Shown piece after piece: positions 18,013 through 26,781 of a stretch of 64,000 nt of DNA. The position numbers and the translations under genes are program-made. The first letter of the stretch is position 1; each line of letters opens with the position of its first letter. The notes below the pieces were generated by a model, which was not told the origin of the DNA, did no database searches, and saw only the letters and a list, made by a program, of their open reading frames with translations. Source of the stretch: a virus; IMG/VR virus record IMGVR_UViG_3300020125_000159, positions 28,696-92,695 of that record; one strand, 5' to 3'.

Positions 18013-19844
18013 CTAATAGAATCAACTAAAAAGTCGACATACTGCACACATAGCAACGACACATACGAAGCGCCATGTGGGTGAGATGGTCTAATTCCTC
18101 CACCACTTGGCAGGGAGCTTCCCATCTGCCCACTAGATGTACCAACAGCGGTAAAATTATAATCCACCTGCTGTATCTCTACTGCAATTGATTTAGGCGG
18201 TGCTATTCCTGATAGTGTGTCAACTAGATCAACTAACTGACCTGGTAACCATACAAAATTATTTGGAATAGTAACATATGACATTCCGAACTGTCGTATA
18301 GGTTTAGCAAGAGATGCAAGTATACTAGAAGCATATGTCTGCATAGTCTGATTATCGGTGATAAAACTCACATCATGTACTGCTTCTACCAGTCCGTATT
18401 TGTTTATGGATAGGGGGTCGCTTGCCTCTGTTAATAGTCTCAAGTTTTCAAAGAATCCATGGGTATAGACTGGACCAGTGCTAGATACGGACCAGCCACC
18501 TGTGTCAGTCTTAAGTGGAAACTGATTTCTGGCCTCAGTGCTTGGATCTAGGACAGCTTGTCTTGTTGCGCTAAATCTGTTTTGAGTTGTAGTGTCCCCG
18601 TCATTATGCCAGCGCACAGTATTAGATTCGTCAGTGCCCTTTGCGTAAAGGACGATCCAATAAGCTACATTAGGCTGTAAGTTCTGGACATACCACTTAT
18701 AATTAAAATCGAATACTGACGTAGGAGTAGGCGGTATACTAGATAATGGAATCTGGAAGTTCATCAGGATAGCACCTGTTGGAAATCCTGTACCTCTATC
18801 TTGTACAAGTGCGCCTGTTACGGCTTGCACCCCAGCAGCACCCCCAGTTCCAACTGTGGATAAAGTTAGCGCTAGATTCTTTAGCTGTGCACTACCAGGG
18901 ATTATTTGTTGTGCAATGTCCTTATTGAATAAAGAGGTATAGCCAAGGTTTGTACTACCAGCGACATTTGCCTTTGGTGCGATTGTACCACCTTTTAACC
19001 ATAAACGATTAGCGAATCCATCAGCCTGGTCACATGAGTCAACATATGAATACGGACCAGTCCAATATGCCGTCTTGTCGGCTAGGTCATTATCGCCCAT
19101 CCCATTCTTAATAGTAATTCCTGAATGTATTGCTGTGGGATATCTGAAAAATATATCATCGTTTTCTATTCCCCATATCGCGCCACTATAATCTGCTATC
19201 TTGTTTAGAGCTGCAGAGGCTTCAACTAATGGTTGTTGTATTCCAGGAATAAAATTATTCACTCGTGGGTCTATACCATTCTCTGTGAACTGTCCTTGAG
19301 AGATTAGAGTAGGACTTGCACCGAGTGGTAACTGTGACGTGCCTTCAAAAACAGTCTTAAATAAATTATATGCTACCATAGACTGGTCAGTAGTTGCACT
19401 GGCTGAATTATCTACTGAGCTGCGAGTAGCAAACTTTTGAAAATCAATTATGCGTTCATTACAAACAATCTGGCTTCCATATCCTTGAAATATATAATAT
19501 AGTATTCCAGTATCATCTCGATTAACCGTAACCTTCTTACAATATCCATGCAGAATATCTTGATAACTTGTTGCTGTCTTGCCTGCCGATATTATTACAC
19601 GATTGCCTAGCCCTACCTGCGTCCTATCTATCTCTTGCTCATTGTCCTCAACGAATATCGAAAATGTTCCAGCTTGGTTGAGTGCCACTGACACTATTAC
19701 CTGAATTACCTTTATGCTATTCGCAGTAGGATTGAATGAGTCATAAGTAAGTAATGTAGTGGTGTTATCATTTGATAACATGGTAACTTTGACTCTGAGT
19801 TGTTGTATGTATGAGGGGTCAGAGGTAGTAAGTCCTGCACTCAT
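18009..19844 (-). CDS. Baseplate hub/tail tip protein, 611 aa
   Basis: The first 150 residues have the layout of hub proteins of the gpD/gp44 type: an N-terminal beta-barrel with GTFSIFVEDNEQEID and a second barrel with HGYCKKVTVNRDD. A helical segment then a C-terminal barrel (MSYVTIPNNFVWLPGQLVDLVD) follow, with a jelly-roll insertion in the middle. It is placed immediately downstream of the tape measure gene, overlapping its stop, the expected position of a hub. The assignment rests on domain pattern and synteny. Confidence 0.65.
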   Translation of the reverse strand: MSAGLTTSDPSYIQQLRVKVTMLSNDNTTTLLTYDSFNPTANSIKVIQVIVSVALNQAGTFSIFVEDNEQEIDRTQVGLGNRVIISAGKTATSYQDILHGYCKKVTVNRDDTGILYYIFQGYGSQIVCNERIIDFQKFATRSSVDNSASATTDQSMVAYNLFKTVFEGTSQLPLGASPTLISQGQFTENGIDPRVNNFIPGIQQPLVEASAALNKIADYSGAIWGIENDDIFFRYPTAIHSGITIKNGMGDNDLADKTAYWTGPYSYVDSCDQADGFANRLWLKGGTIAPKANVAGSTNLGYTSLFNKDIAQQIIPGSAQLKNLALTLSTVGTGGAAGVQAVTGALVQDRGTGFPTGAILMNFQIPLSSIPPTPTSVFDFNYKWYVQNLQPNVAYWIVLYAKGTDESNTVRWHNDGDTTTQNRFSATRQAVLDPSTEARNQFPLKTDTGGWSVSSTGPVYTHGFFENLRLLTEASDPLSINKYGLVEAVHDVSFITDNQTMQTYASSILASLAKPIRQFGMSYVTIPNNFVWLPGQLVDLVDTLSGIAPPKSIAVEIQQVDYNFTAVGTSSGQMGSSLPSGGGIRPSHPHGASYVSLLCVQYVDFLVDSIS

Positions 19845-22800
19845 TACGTGAAACCACTATTTGCGAATGCATACTTGTTAGTAATCTGCGCCATCTGTTT
19901 ACCATCTACCATAAGGTTTACAACTATAGGCTGACCATATAGAGATGAGCCTGTATTTATTGTAGTAACTCCAGGATTAATTGTGGCTCCGAATGGAGAA
20001 CCTGGAGCAAAGCTACTCGGAGCGTTTTGTCCTGTAAATGCTTGTCCTGTCTGAGGATTGGTTAATGATCCTCCTGTCGTAGGCGAAAACCCTTGTTGTT
20101 GACCTGTTGCTCCACCTCCTAAACCTAGCGCACCCTTAACTTGATTTACTAGGTTCGTTATGAAACTCTGAACTGCAGTAGTTAATGCGTTCACAAATGC
20201 GTCTGCGGCTGCTTTCCAAGCATTAGGATCTACTAATACCTTGAGTATCTTTTCTGCGTCTTTTTCTGCAAGAGTTAACGCCGTGTCTATTGCTTGGTTT
20301 GCCTTATCGTTCAATGATTTCCAATTATTAAGGTCGAATAATGGTGCTATGATTTGTGTTACATCCTTAGCTGCAAGCTTAAGTGCCGCGTCTATCGCCT
20401 TGTTAGCACTATCATTCAGCGTCTTCCAATTGTTAACATCGAAAAGCGCTTGTAACATCTTTGTAACATCCTTACCTGCTATAGTTAGCGCCGCATCTAT
20501 TGCTTTGTTAGCACTATCATTTAGTGTCTTCCAGTTATTGATGTCGAATAGCGCTTTCAATATATTTGTAACATCTTTACCTGCAATCGTTAACGCTGTA
20601 TCTATCGCCTTGTTAGCGTTATCGTTTAACGTCTTCCAGTTATTAAGGTCAAACAACGGCGTGAATATTGTTGTTACGTCCTTAGCCACAATTTTAAGTG
20701 CTGCGTCTATTGCTTGATTAGCCTTATCGTTTAATGATTTCCAACTGCTAAGGTCAAACAATGGTCCAAAGATAGCAGTAACTGCGGCTGAAATATTTTT
20801 AAATGTGAGTGCACTTTGTAGAGTAGCAATAGCCTTAGGAATTATCGGACCCCAACCTTCTGCGGTAAACAGCGGTCCGAATATAGAGGTGACGGCCTCT
20901 GAGATATTTTTAAATGTGAGTGCACTTTTTAAGGCAGCGGCTGCTTTGGGGATTAATGTTGCCCAATTGTTTATATCGAATAATGGAGCGAATAATTTAC
21001 CAATATCTTGAACATTAGGAGCAAAAGATCCAAATAAGAAATCCACAAGTAATTTACCCATCTTGCCCTTATTCTTGTCGAACTGATCTCTTAGGTAGTT
21101 AAGAAATGAATCAACTGCACCGCCTATTGCCCTCTGTGCTGCATCTCCTGCAGCTGCTCCTGTAATTGCTTGAGCAACCATATTCCAGAAAGCACTACTA
21201 ACTTTAGTCTGCGCTTGCTTTCCAGTCAGATAACTATCTAGAGCATCAATTATAGCGGCTCCAGCATTATCCATTGAACCAGTTTTAAATAATGCCTGTA
21301 GAGCCGAGTTTATAGCGTTACCAACTTTCGTGATTACTACTGGTATATTCGTTATAACAAATTTAAATGCATCCTCTATTGTTTTCATTATTGCCTGACC
21401 AAGTATCTGGGCGTTACTAGTATCCTGAGTAGTGCCGATCTGAGCAATTTGACCAACAATACCGACATCCTTAGTGCCTGTCGAAAGTCCTCCGAGAGTC
21501 GTTGGGGCGAATGGACTGCCCATTGCACCTGCATTCCGAAGAACACCTTTTACTGCACTCCCTGAAGTACCAAAAGGATCTTTAAGGAATGTCTGAAGTT
21601 TATCTATAATATCTTGTATATCTTTTCCAATAGGTGTCTTAATAATCTGGTCGTGTATTTCCTTGATTGCCTTTGGAATCTCACCTGTGTTATTGAAGAA
21701 GCCCTTTCCAGTAAGTCCCAAGTTGTCTGCTAAAGCACCGATTAAGTCGACGAATGGTTTTAACGCAGGAACCTGCTGTACCAAACCAGCGGCGAATTTG
21801 TCTATTGAGTCTCTAACTCCATTAAAATTCGTGGCTATTGCAATCAAAGCCGCAGCCACAGCTGTAATAGCTATTCCAATTAGTCCGAACTTTAGTGGAA
21901 AACTCGCACCTGTACTTGCTAATGAATTCACCCCTTTCTCTGCATCTCCTGTTCCACGTGCTAACACACCTATAGCTGTAGAAAATGCACCTACGGCCTG
22001 AAGACCTGTTGAGAGAAGTGTCGCTGCGAATCTTTCATGGGCTATTCGTGCTGCCTCGATCCTTACAGTTTGTTGTTCTGTTGATGCATTATATTTGGCT
22101 ATTTTATCATTTATACTCGTTATATCCTCCCCTAGTTTAGTGGTGGTACCGCTGGCCTTACCCTGAGACGTACTAATTTTATCTACAGCCGTGGCCCCAG
22201 CCTCTGTATCCTTAGTCAACATTTGTTGTGCCTTCTGATACCTTTCGACAGCTGATGCATATTGTGTACTGTTTCTACCAAATTTTTCAAGTGCTACGTT
22301 TACTTTTTCTTGGTCTATTGCTATTGTTTCCTTGTCCGTCTTTACCTTACCCTCTATTTGTCCTACCTTTTCATAGGACGTCCCAAGCTTCTCATTAGCA
22401 TCTGATCCAGACGCGACGTCCTTGTTATACTTATCCATTGCTTTTTGTATACCTAATAACTGAGTATTTAAGCTGGCAGCTCCCGTGTCTACTCTGGCTT
22501 GTGTCCTTTGCATAGCTTCATAACCTGAGGCAACCCCTACAGAGCCACTTGCTACCGTAGATAATGACCCTCCTAATATGAGCATATTACTGCCAAGATT
22601 ACTAGTGCCTGTCGATAAAGTTTGAACAGAGCCGCCAGCCGTACTAGCATTGGTTCCTAGAGTACTTATGTTGGAACCTGCAGTATCAGCATTAGTTCCA
22701 ATACTACCTATATTAGTAGCAGCGGTACCAGCGTCTGTTCCTAGAGTTTCTATACTAGTAGCAGCTGTATTAGCATCGGTGCCGAGAGTATCTACCGAAG

Positions 22801-23422
22801 TAGCAGCGGTACCAGCATCGGTGCCCAAAGTGTCTATATTTGTAGCGGCAGTACCAGAATCTGTTCCGAGAGTATCGATACTCGTACTAGCAGTACCACT
22901 ATTAGTGCCAAGAGTATCTAAAGCCGTGTTAGCAGTATCAGAACTTGTGCCTAGACTATCCAGACCCGTATTAGCGGTATCAGCACTTGTTCCTAATGAA
23001 TCTAAACCAGTATTTGCCGTGTCAGCATTCGTTCCTAATGTATCTAAGGAGGTATTAGCAGTATCAGCGCTAGTCCCCAACGAACCTAAATTAGTATTAG
23101 CAGTATCAGCATTAGTACCTAGAGTATCTAATCCAGTGCCAGCAGTATCAGAGTTAGTTCCAAGAGTATCTAGACCTGTTCCAGCAGTATCTGCGTTAGT
23201 CCCTAGTGTACCTAAAGCAGTATTAGCAGTATCGATATTCGTTCCTAACGTACTAAGATTAGTTTCAGCAGTACTAGAACCAGATCCCAAACTGTCTAGA
23301 CTTTGGCCCGCCGTATCTGCCGCTGACTGTAATGACTGTAGTTTTTGAGAAAGGTCATCTAGGGCGCTACTAAATTCGTCTGCTCCCGTCAGGGCTACCT
23401 CTACCGATAACTGGTTACTCAA
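19844..23422 (-). CDS. Tail tape measure protein, 1192 aa
   Basis: This is the longest protein of the tail module. Residues of about 60-260 are about 20 copies of a 7/14-residue repeat around LDTLGTNADTANT. A coiled-coil region follows (about 330-430), then a membrane-like segment (FPLKFGLIGIAITAVAAALI) and five regular plus two or three divergent 35-residue repeats around FDLNNWKTLND, with a Gly/Gln-rich C-terminus. The start is TTG, about 40 nt after a late promoter element. Length would set tail length; about 1200 residues suggests a tail near 170-180 nm by the usual rule. Confidence 0.85.
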   Translation of the reverse strand: MSNQLSVEVALTGADEFSSALDDLSQKLQSLQSAADTAGQSLDSLGSGSSTAETNLSTLGTNIDTANTALGTLGTNADTAGTGLDTLGTNSDTAGTGLDTLGTNADTANTNLGSLGTSADTANTSLDTLGTNADTANTGLDSLGTSADTANTGLDSLGTSSDTANTALDTLGTNSGTASTSIDTLGTDSGTAATNIDTLGTDAGTAATSVDTLGTDANTAATSIETLGTDAGTAATNIGSIGTNADTAGSNISTLGTNASTAGGSVQTLSTGTSNLGSNMLILGGSLSTVASGSVGVASGYEAMQRTQARVDTGAASLNTQLLGIQKAMDKYNKDVASGSDANEKLGTSYEKVGQIEGKVKTDKETIAIDQEKVNVALEKFGRNSTQYASAVERYQKAQQMLTKDTEAGATAVDKISTSQGKASGTTTKLGEDITSINDKIAKYNASTEQQTVRIEAARIAHERFAATLLSTGLQAVGAFSTAIGVLARGTGDAEKGVNSLASTGASFPLKFGLIGIAITAVAAALIAIATNFNGVRDSIDKFAAGLVQQVPALKPFVDLIGALADNLGLTGKGFFNNTGEIPKAIKEIHDQIIKTPIGKDIQDIIDKLQTFLKDPFGTSGSAVKGVLRNAGAMGSPFAPTTLGGLSTGTKDVGIVGQIAQIGTTQDTSNAQILGQAIMKTIEDAFKFVITNIPVVITKVGNAINSALQALFKTGSMDNAGAAIIDALDSYLTGKQAQTKVSSAFWNMVAQAITGAAAGDAAQRAIGGAVDSFLNYLRDQFDKNKGKMGKLLVDFLFGSFAPNVQDIGKLFAPLFDINNWATLIPKAAAALKSALTFKNISEAVTSIFGPLFTAEGWGPIIPKAIATLQSALTFKNISAAVTAIFGPLFDLSSWKSLNDKANQAIDAALKIVAKDVTTIFTPLFDLNNWKTLNDNANKAIDTALTIAGKDVTNILKALFDINNWKTLNDSANKAIDAALTIAGKDVTKMLQALFDVNNWKTLNDSANKAIDAALKLAAKDVTQIIAPLFDLNNWKSLNDKANQAIDTALTLAEKDAEKILKVLVDPNAWKAAADAFVNALTTAVQSFITNLVNQVKGALGLGGGATGQQQGFSPTTGGSLTNPQTGQAFTGQNAPSSFAPGSPFGATINPGVTTINTGSSLYGQPIVVNLMVDGKQMAQITNKYAFANSGFT
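20240..20960 (-). repeat. 105-bp coding repeats in tape measure gene
   Basis: Five regular copies of a 35-codon unit (NNWKTLNDxANKAIDxALxxAxKDV) recur at 105 bp steps, with more divergent 36-37-codon relatives upstream. They are likely helical-hairpin units that extend the tape measure. Confidence 0.7.
22640..23250 (-). repeat. 42-bp coding repeats in tape measure gene
   Basis: About fourteen to sixteen units of roughly 42 bp encode LGTNADTANTGLDT variants. Synonymous drift is high, indicating long-standing selection on the peptide period rather than a recent expansion. Confidence 0.7.
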
Positions 23423-23451
23423 ATCGCGATATAGTTCTACCCCTTAGTTAT

Positions 23452-23466
23452 ATGATAGGAACTAAA
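23452..23466 (-). promoter_or_regulatory. Late-type promoter element
   Basis: TTTAGTTCCTATCAT lies about 30-44 nt upstream of the tape measure TTG start and just after the preceding gene's coding end. Confidence 0.6.
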
Positions 23467-23474
23467 TTCCTACC

Positions 23475-23822
23475 CTACAATAATACAGTCGAATTAAAGT
23501 CGTCGATTATATCCTGTGCAGTATACTCGTCGAAGACAACGAAAAAGAACGGTTGTGCTGTCTGAAAGCGAGTCCCCATCTCTACATAAATCGAATAATC
23601 AGCAGTAGAAGATACCTGTGCTGTTGTATCGTCCGAGTTTGTAACACTAATATGGTCTCTTAAAAACCCAGTATCAACTGGTGCTCTCTCCTGCATTTTT
23701 TGTACCATTTCATCTGCTATTTTCTTTGGTTCTGAAGATTGAAAGTCTTTGACCTTTTGCGCTACGTCTTTAAAATGAGAAGCTATATCTTCTGCTCCTG
23801 TGACTGTAAATGTAACGTCCAT
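23475..23822 (-). CDS. HK97 gp10-like tail/neck completion protein, 115 aa
   Basis: The sequence has the family signature RAPVDTGFLRDHI followed by a beta region ending YSIYVEMGTRFQTAQPFF. In this family the protein caps the tail or acts at the neck. Here it is unusually placed between the tail chaperones and the tape measure gene; it usually precedes the tail tube gene. The start overlaps the stop of the gpT-like frame. Confidence 0.8.
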   Translation of the reverse strand: MDVTFTVTGAEDIASHFKDVAQKVKDFQSSEPKKIADEMVQKMQERAPVDTGFLRDHISVTNSDDTTAQVSSTADYSIYVEMGTRFQTAQPFFFVVFDEYTAQDIIDDFNSTVLL

Positions 23823-24079
23823 TACCAGGACTGCCTCTTTGCCTTCACTTCAGATTTCCAGCGTTCCTTCTCCATGTTATATCTCTCTGCTTCATTTTGT
23901 ATATGTTTCATTGATATCATATTAGCTATATCTTCTTTGTAAACTTCATGATCTTCTGAGTATTCCCATGGCCTAACGTGGAATTGGTCGAGCATTATGA
24001 ATTGTTTGTATATTTCCATTTCTTGTGAATTAAGTTTGTAGCTACCTTCACGAAAGAGGATTGTAAATGAGTCTACGAA
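23822..24079 (-). CDS. gpT-like tail chaperone extension, made by -1 frameshift
   Basis: This frame is open upstream to 24115 and overlaps the end of the gpG-like gene in the -1 frame. It includes FHVRPWEYSEDHE, typical of gpT-like C-terminal parts. An internal ATG at 24019 could give a 65 aa protein, but the frame continues upstream without interruption into the slippery site at 24079-24085, so a fused G-T product of about 233 residues is more likely. G-T fusions load onto the tape measure during tail assembly. Confidence 0.7.
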   Translation of the reverse strand, partial: FVDSFTILFREGSYKLNSQEMEIYKQFIMLDQFHVRPWEYSEDHEVYKEDIANMISMKHIQNEAERYNMEKERWKSEVKAKRQSW

Positions 24080-24522
24080 TTTGGGATACCGTATATGGTC
24101 CTGATATTTTGACTTTCAAGTATTCTTTTAACTATTTCAAAGTCTGATACCTCAAACTCTTCTGCAGTCATACCAAGATAATAGAGTGCTGCCTTTTGTA
24201 ACACTTCCATATTCTTTGCTGATCTCTCTGGTGAGGGACGCATCTTTGCAGCTTCAGCCCTCAATCTTTCAAGCTCTGAATAGTCTTTTGTTTTTATTTT
24301 CTTTCTAGTATAGGTTTTTGGTGTACCATCAACTTCTATGGTAAACTCGTTCATAGGAGTATATTTTTTGACATCTCTTAATTGAGCATCATTAAGTTGT
24401 GATAGTAATGGCTTCCATTCCTTTCCTTCTGTTATAACTGGGTCTATTGTAGTTGTTTCAGCAGGAGGATTGAAAGTATCTGATTCTTTAGACTTTTCCT
24501 TTTCTTGGTCTTCTTGCGACAA
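24073..24522 (-). CDS. gpG-like tail assembly chaperone, 149 aa
   Basis: This acidic and helical protein lies between the tail tube gene and the tape measure gene, the normal place of gpG. It starts with a Glu/Lys-rich tail and contains TPKTYTRKKIKTKDYSELE, similar in style to phage tail chaperones. Its last codons are ATC CCA AAT TCG TAG, containing CCCAAAT. The stop is therefore just past a slippery heptamer that would let some ribosomes enter the gpT frame. Confidence 0.7.
   Translation of the reverse strand: MSQEDQEKEKSKESDTFNPPAETTTIDPVITEGKEWKPLLSQLNDAQLRDVKKYTPMNEFTIEVDGTPKTYTRKKIKTKDYSELERLRAEAAKMRPSPERSAKNMEVLQKAALYYLGMTAEEFEVSDFEIVKRILESQNIRTIYGIPNS
24079..24085 (-). promoter_or_regulatory. 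Programmed -1 frameshift slippery heptamer CCCAAAT
   Basis: In the gpG frame it reads C CCA AAT, the X XXY YYZ form. A -1 slip continues TTC GTA GAC into the gpT-like frame, open for 85 codons. The site is 4 nt before the gpG stop, matching the layout of lambda-type G/GT genes. Confidence 0.65.
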
Positions 24523-24560
24523 TAGTTTAAAGGTATGTTTGCTTACTATTAACTAACTAA

Positions 24561-25505
24561 TTAGCCGCTAACAGCGACCTGTTGTGCAACTCCCGAAAAT
24601 GTTATAGTCTTGATTTTGTTTGCAGTTGGTGAGTCTGGGGTGTTGAATTTATCTAGGTATAGATTGGTGAAGTTTAGGGTGACTGGACCAACTGAATTGA
24701 GTTGGTATGACGCGGTTCTTGCAGTTAGCGCAATTGCGTCTGAGATAGTGTCGAATGGTCCGCCTGTTCCATCAGCTGACACATCAGTGTATATAATATC
24801 AAAGTCTACTGTGATATCTCTATTAGTCGGTTCGAGGTATTTAATTACAGATTCGCCGAGTGGTTTTATTTTGTCGAGGTTATGAGTTACACCAGCCTTG
24901 AATGTTATAGTATCATATGACTTTCCATTAATTGTAAGTGGATGTGAGCCTCCTGTTAATCCTGACCACGGTGGTACAGTGGTAGAGTTTGGAGCACAAT
25001 ACGATGGAGTACCTGCACCGCCTGCACCTACGAATGTAGTAGCTGGAGTATTCAGCACAGAAGCAACCATAGTTTGAGTTACTTCTACTTTTGTCTCTGT
25101 AACTGAAATCTCTATTTTTTCTGTACGAGCGCCTTTTACAAGATAGAAGTATTCAGTAGCGTTAACAGTCTGAGACCAGAGAATAGATAATGATCTGTAT
25201 ATGTTGCCGACACCTGTCGCGCCAGTGCTGCTAAAGTATTCTGTCCCATATTTCATGAACAAACTGTTGAAAGGCTGATACTTTAGGACGATGTTATAAA
25301 GTTGGCCTGATTTTACTTCTTGGTAAATATCCCTGGAGCCTAACTGTCTATTTTTAATCGATTGAATATCTATGCTGAGTGCAAGATCAGTGATAGCTCC
25401 ACAGCTTGTAAAAACTGGTGAAGTTGGTGTGGTTGCGTATGTTGCCTCTTCCACGAACTGTGGGATTCTCGTAAATTTATAAGCACCAGTTGGTTGATAC
25501 GACAT
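24561..25505 (-). CDS. Major tail tube protein, 314 aa
   Basis: The protein is beta-rich, with an N-terminal segment FVEEATYATTPTSPVFTSCG typical of tube proteins of the phage tail tube superfamily, and a later ITVDFDIIYTD strand. It directly precedes the tail chaperones. The leader from the late promoter element is about 70-80 nt, longer than for other genes, which may reflect strong or regulated expression. Confidence 0.75.
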   Translation of the reverse strand: MSYQPTGAYKFTRIPQFVEEATYATTPTSPVFTSCGAITDLALSIDIQSIKNRQLGSRDIYQEVKSGQLYNIVLKYQPFNSLFMKYGTEYFSSTGATGVGNIYRSLSILWSQTVNATEYFYLVKGARTEKIEISVTETKVEVTQTMVASVLNTPATTFVGAGGAGTPSYCAPNSTTVPPWSGLTGGSHPLTINGKSYDTITFKAGVTHNLDKIKPLGESVIKYLEPTNRDITVDFDIIYTDVSADGTGGPFDTISDAIALTARTASYQLNSVGPVTLNFTNLYLDKFNTPDSPTANKIKTITFSGVAQQVAVSG

Positions 25506-25573
25506 AACTAGTTAGTCTCCGATTTGATTGTAAACACTTTAAATTACTCGATATGTAAGTTAGAGGTAACGAA

Positions 25574-25586
25574 AATAGAGAACTAA
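25574..25586 (-). promoter_or_regulatory. Late-type promoter element
   Basis: TTAGTTCTCTATT faces the tail tube gene and abuts the ATG of the divergent plus-strand gene at 25586. Confidence 0.55.
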
Positions 25587-25780
25587 TGACTTGGGAAAAG
25601 AAGAATGTTACAGCACCGATAGTCGATATACCTAAATACCTCGTCTACCTTATCTACCTTAGGTATAAAGAAATGACAAAATCGGTAAAGGTAGACGACG
25701 AGGATTACTCTTACGTCGTTAAACAAGCGAAATATGGCGAATCATTTGCCAAAGTCCTAAAGAGGCTGTTAAAGCGATGA
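25586..25780 (+). CDS. Small antitoxin-like/regulatory protein, 64 aa
   Basis: The C-terminal half (VKVDDEDYSYVVKQAKYGESF) is homologous to the 35-residue protein at 56847. This pattern resembles small archaeal VapB/ribbon-type proteins of unknown specificity. The N-terminus has IVDIPKYLVYLIYLRYKEM, an extension absent from the paralogue. The stop overlaps the next start (ATGA). The function as DNA-binding protein is inference. Confidence 0.6.
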   Translation: MTWEKKNVTAPIVDIPKYLVYLIYLRYKEMTKSVKVDDEDYSYVVKQAKYGESFAKVLKRLLKR

Positions 25781-26091
25781 ATAGGGGATTAATCATATTT
25801 GGAATGATATGTACTATAATTGGTACGATGATTGGATTCTATTTGATATTCAGTTCGCCCATGCCTAGATTCATATTGTTTGGAGAAGCTCATGCGCAGA
25901 CATCCAATCTCGACGAATTATCGGGTTATATGAACACATTATCTGCATTTACTAGCGCTTGTAATAATGCCCTTGATAATCAGGCAGTTCAGGCCGCATG
26001 TGCACAGATATTCAATGAAGAACATGATTTACTAAAACCATTCATGGATCAGAATAGAGATCTGATGTCTAGGGTGATACTTGGACCTTAG
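25777..26091 (+). CDS. Secreted or membrane-anchored small protein, 104 aa
   Basis: The N-terminus is a signal-anchor (LIIFGMICTIIGTMIGFYLIF) followed by a possible cleavage region near EAHAQ. The remainder is helical with two Cys (SACNNAL, AACAQIF) that could pair. It is translationally coupled to the upstream small gene. It resembles small secreted proteins of Nitrososphaeria in style only. Confidence 0.55.
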   Translation: MNRGLIIFGMICTIIGTMIGFYLIFSSPMPRFILFGEAHAQTSNLDELSGYMNTLSAFTSACNNALDNQAVQAACAQIFNEEHDLLKPFMDQNRDLMSRVILGP

Positions 26092-26093
26092 AA

Positions 26094-26264
26094 TTGTTCG
26101 ACAAGAAGCCTCAAGCGGTTCAGGTAAAGTGTGGAAGTTGTAGAAAGAAATTTCTACCTGAAGCCATTAAGGTTATGACTACCATTAGAGGCTTCATGGT
26201 CTACGCATGTCCCAATTGCCATACTGTGTTCAACGTACAGTCTAACTCAGTGATTGCTAAGTAG
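26094..26264 (+). CDS. Zinc-ribbon microprotein, 56 aa
   Basis: A TTG start 2 nt after the previous stop opens a frame with CGSCRKKF and CPNCHTVF, a complete four-Cys zinc ribbon. The 3' end overlaps the convergent tail gene by 8 nt. It is one of more than thirty such microproteins in the window. Confidence 0.6.
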   Translation: MFDKKPQAVQVKCGSCRKKFLPEAIKVMTTIRGFMVYACPNCHTVFNVQSNSVIAK

Positions 26265-26745
26265 TCGTCGCTATGAAGTAGAGAATCTCTATTTGCACAA
26301 CTGCCATCCAAAGGTCTGTAACTGCATCCCTAACAGGAACATCAACAGTTCGAATGACACGCATATAGCCACCATTCGGACCTATCGTTGGCACATTCCT
26401 TCTATTTATTTGAATTATTGACTCTAATGAACGTTTTATATCGTCAAGTTCTATAGGTCTAGTTCTAGTATTTTTGCGAACAAAGATATGAGCGTCTACA
26501 AAGTCTGTTGCCGTTTCATACTGCCATCCTATAACTAAAGGACTCCTATCTATCGATCTATCTAGAAAGTGAATCTGATATGAACCGTAACCATCCCACC
26601 ATAAATTTCTAAATTTAATTTGTGTTGATTTTACTAGTGCGGTAGCATCAGGCCAGTTAGCCATTGCCCAATTCTTTAACGTTAATGACATGGGCTCTGT
26701 TAGGTTGCCCCCTCCTGACTTGCCTGGGACGACTACACTACTCAT
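26257..26745 (-). CDS. Probable tail terminator/neck protein, 162 aa
   Basis: The mixed alpha/beta sequence, with YQIHFLDRSIDRSPLVIGWQ and a strand-rich C-terminus ending VQIEILYFI, fits tail-terminator or completion proteins. It lies between the adaptor region and the tail tube gene. A variant late promoter precedes it. The family assignment is by position and fold impression. Confidence 0.5.
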   Translation of the reverse strand: MSSVVVPGKSGGGNLTEPMSLTLKNWAMANWPDATALVKSTQIKFRNLWWDGYGSYQIHFLDRSIDRSPLVIGWQYETATDFVDAHIFVRKNTRTRPIELDDIKRSLESIIQINRRNVPTIGPNGGYMRVIRTVDVPVRDAVTDLWMAVVQIEILYFIATTT

Positions 26746-26766
26746 ATTCTATATAAGACGAAGAAA

Positions 26767-26781
26767 GAAGTAAAGAAGTAA
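26767..26781 (-). promoter_or_regulatory. Variant late promoter element (TTACTTCTTTACTTC)
   Basis: It lies about 22-36 nt upstream of the ATG at 26745, directly after the stop of the preceding gene. Confidence 0.45.

Noticed and set aside
22640-23250. Possible CRISPR-like repeat array
   Set aside because: The repeats are in-frame coding units with synonymous drift and no unique spacers.
22650-23348. Long plus-strand open frame (232 codons) rich in Val-Pro-Ser
   Set aside because: It is the antisense shadow of the tape measure repeats; the repeated peptide arises from the 42-bp unit and has no start context or independent domain.
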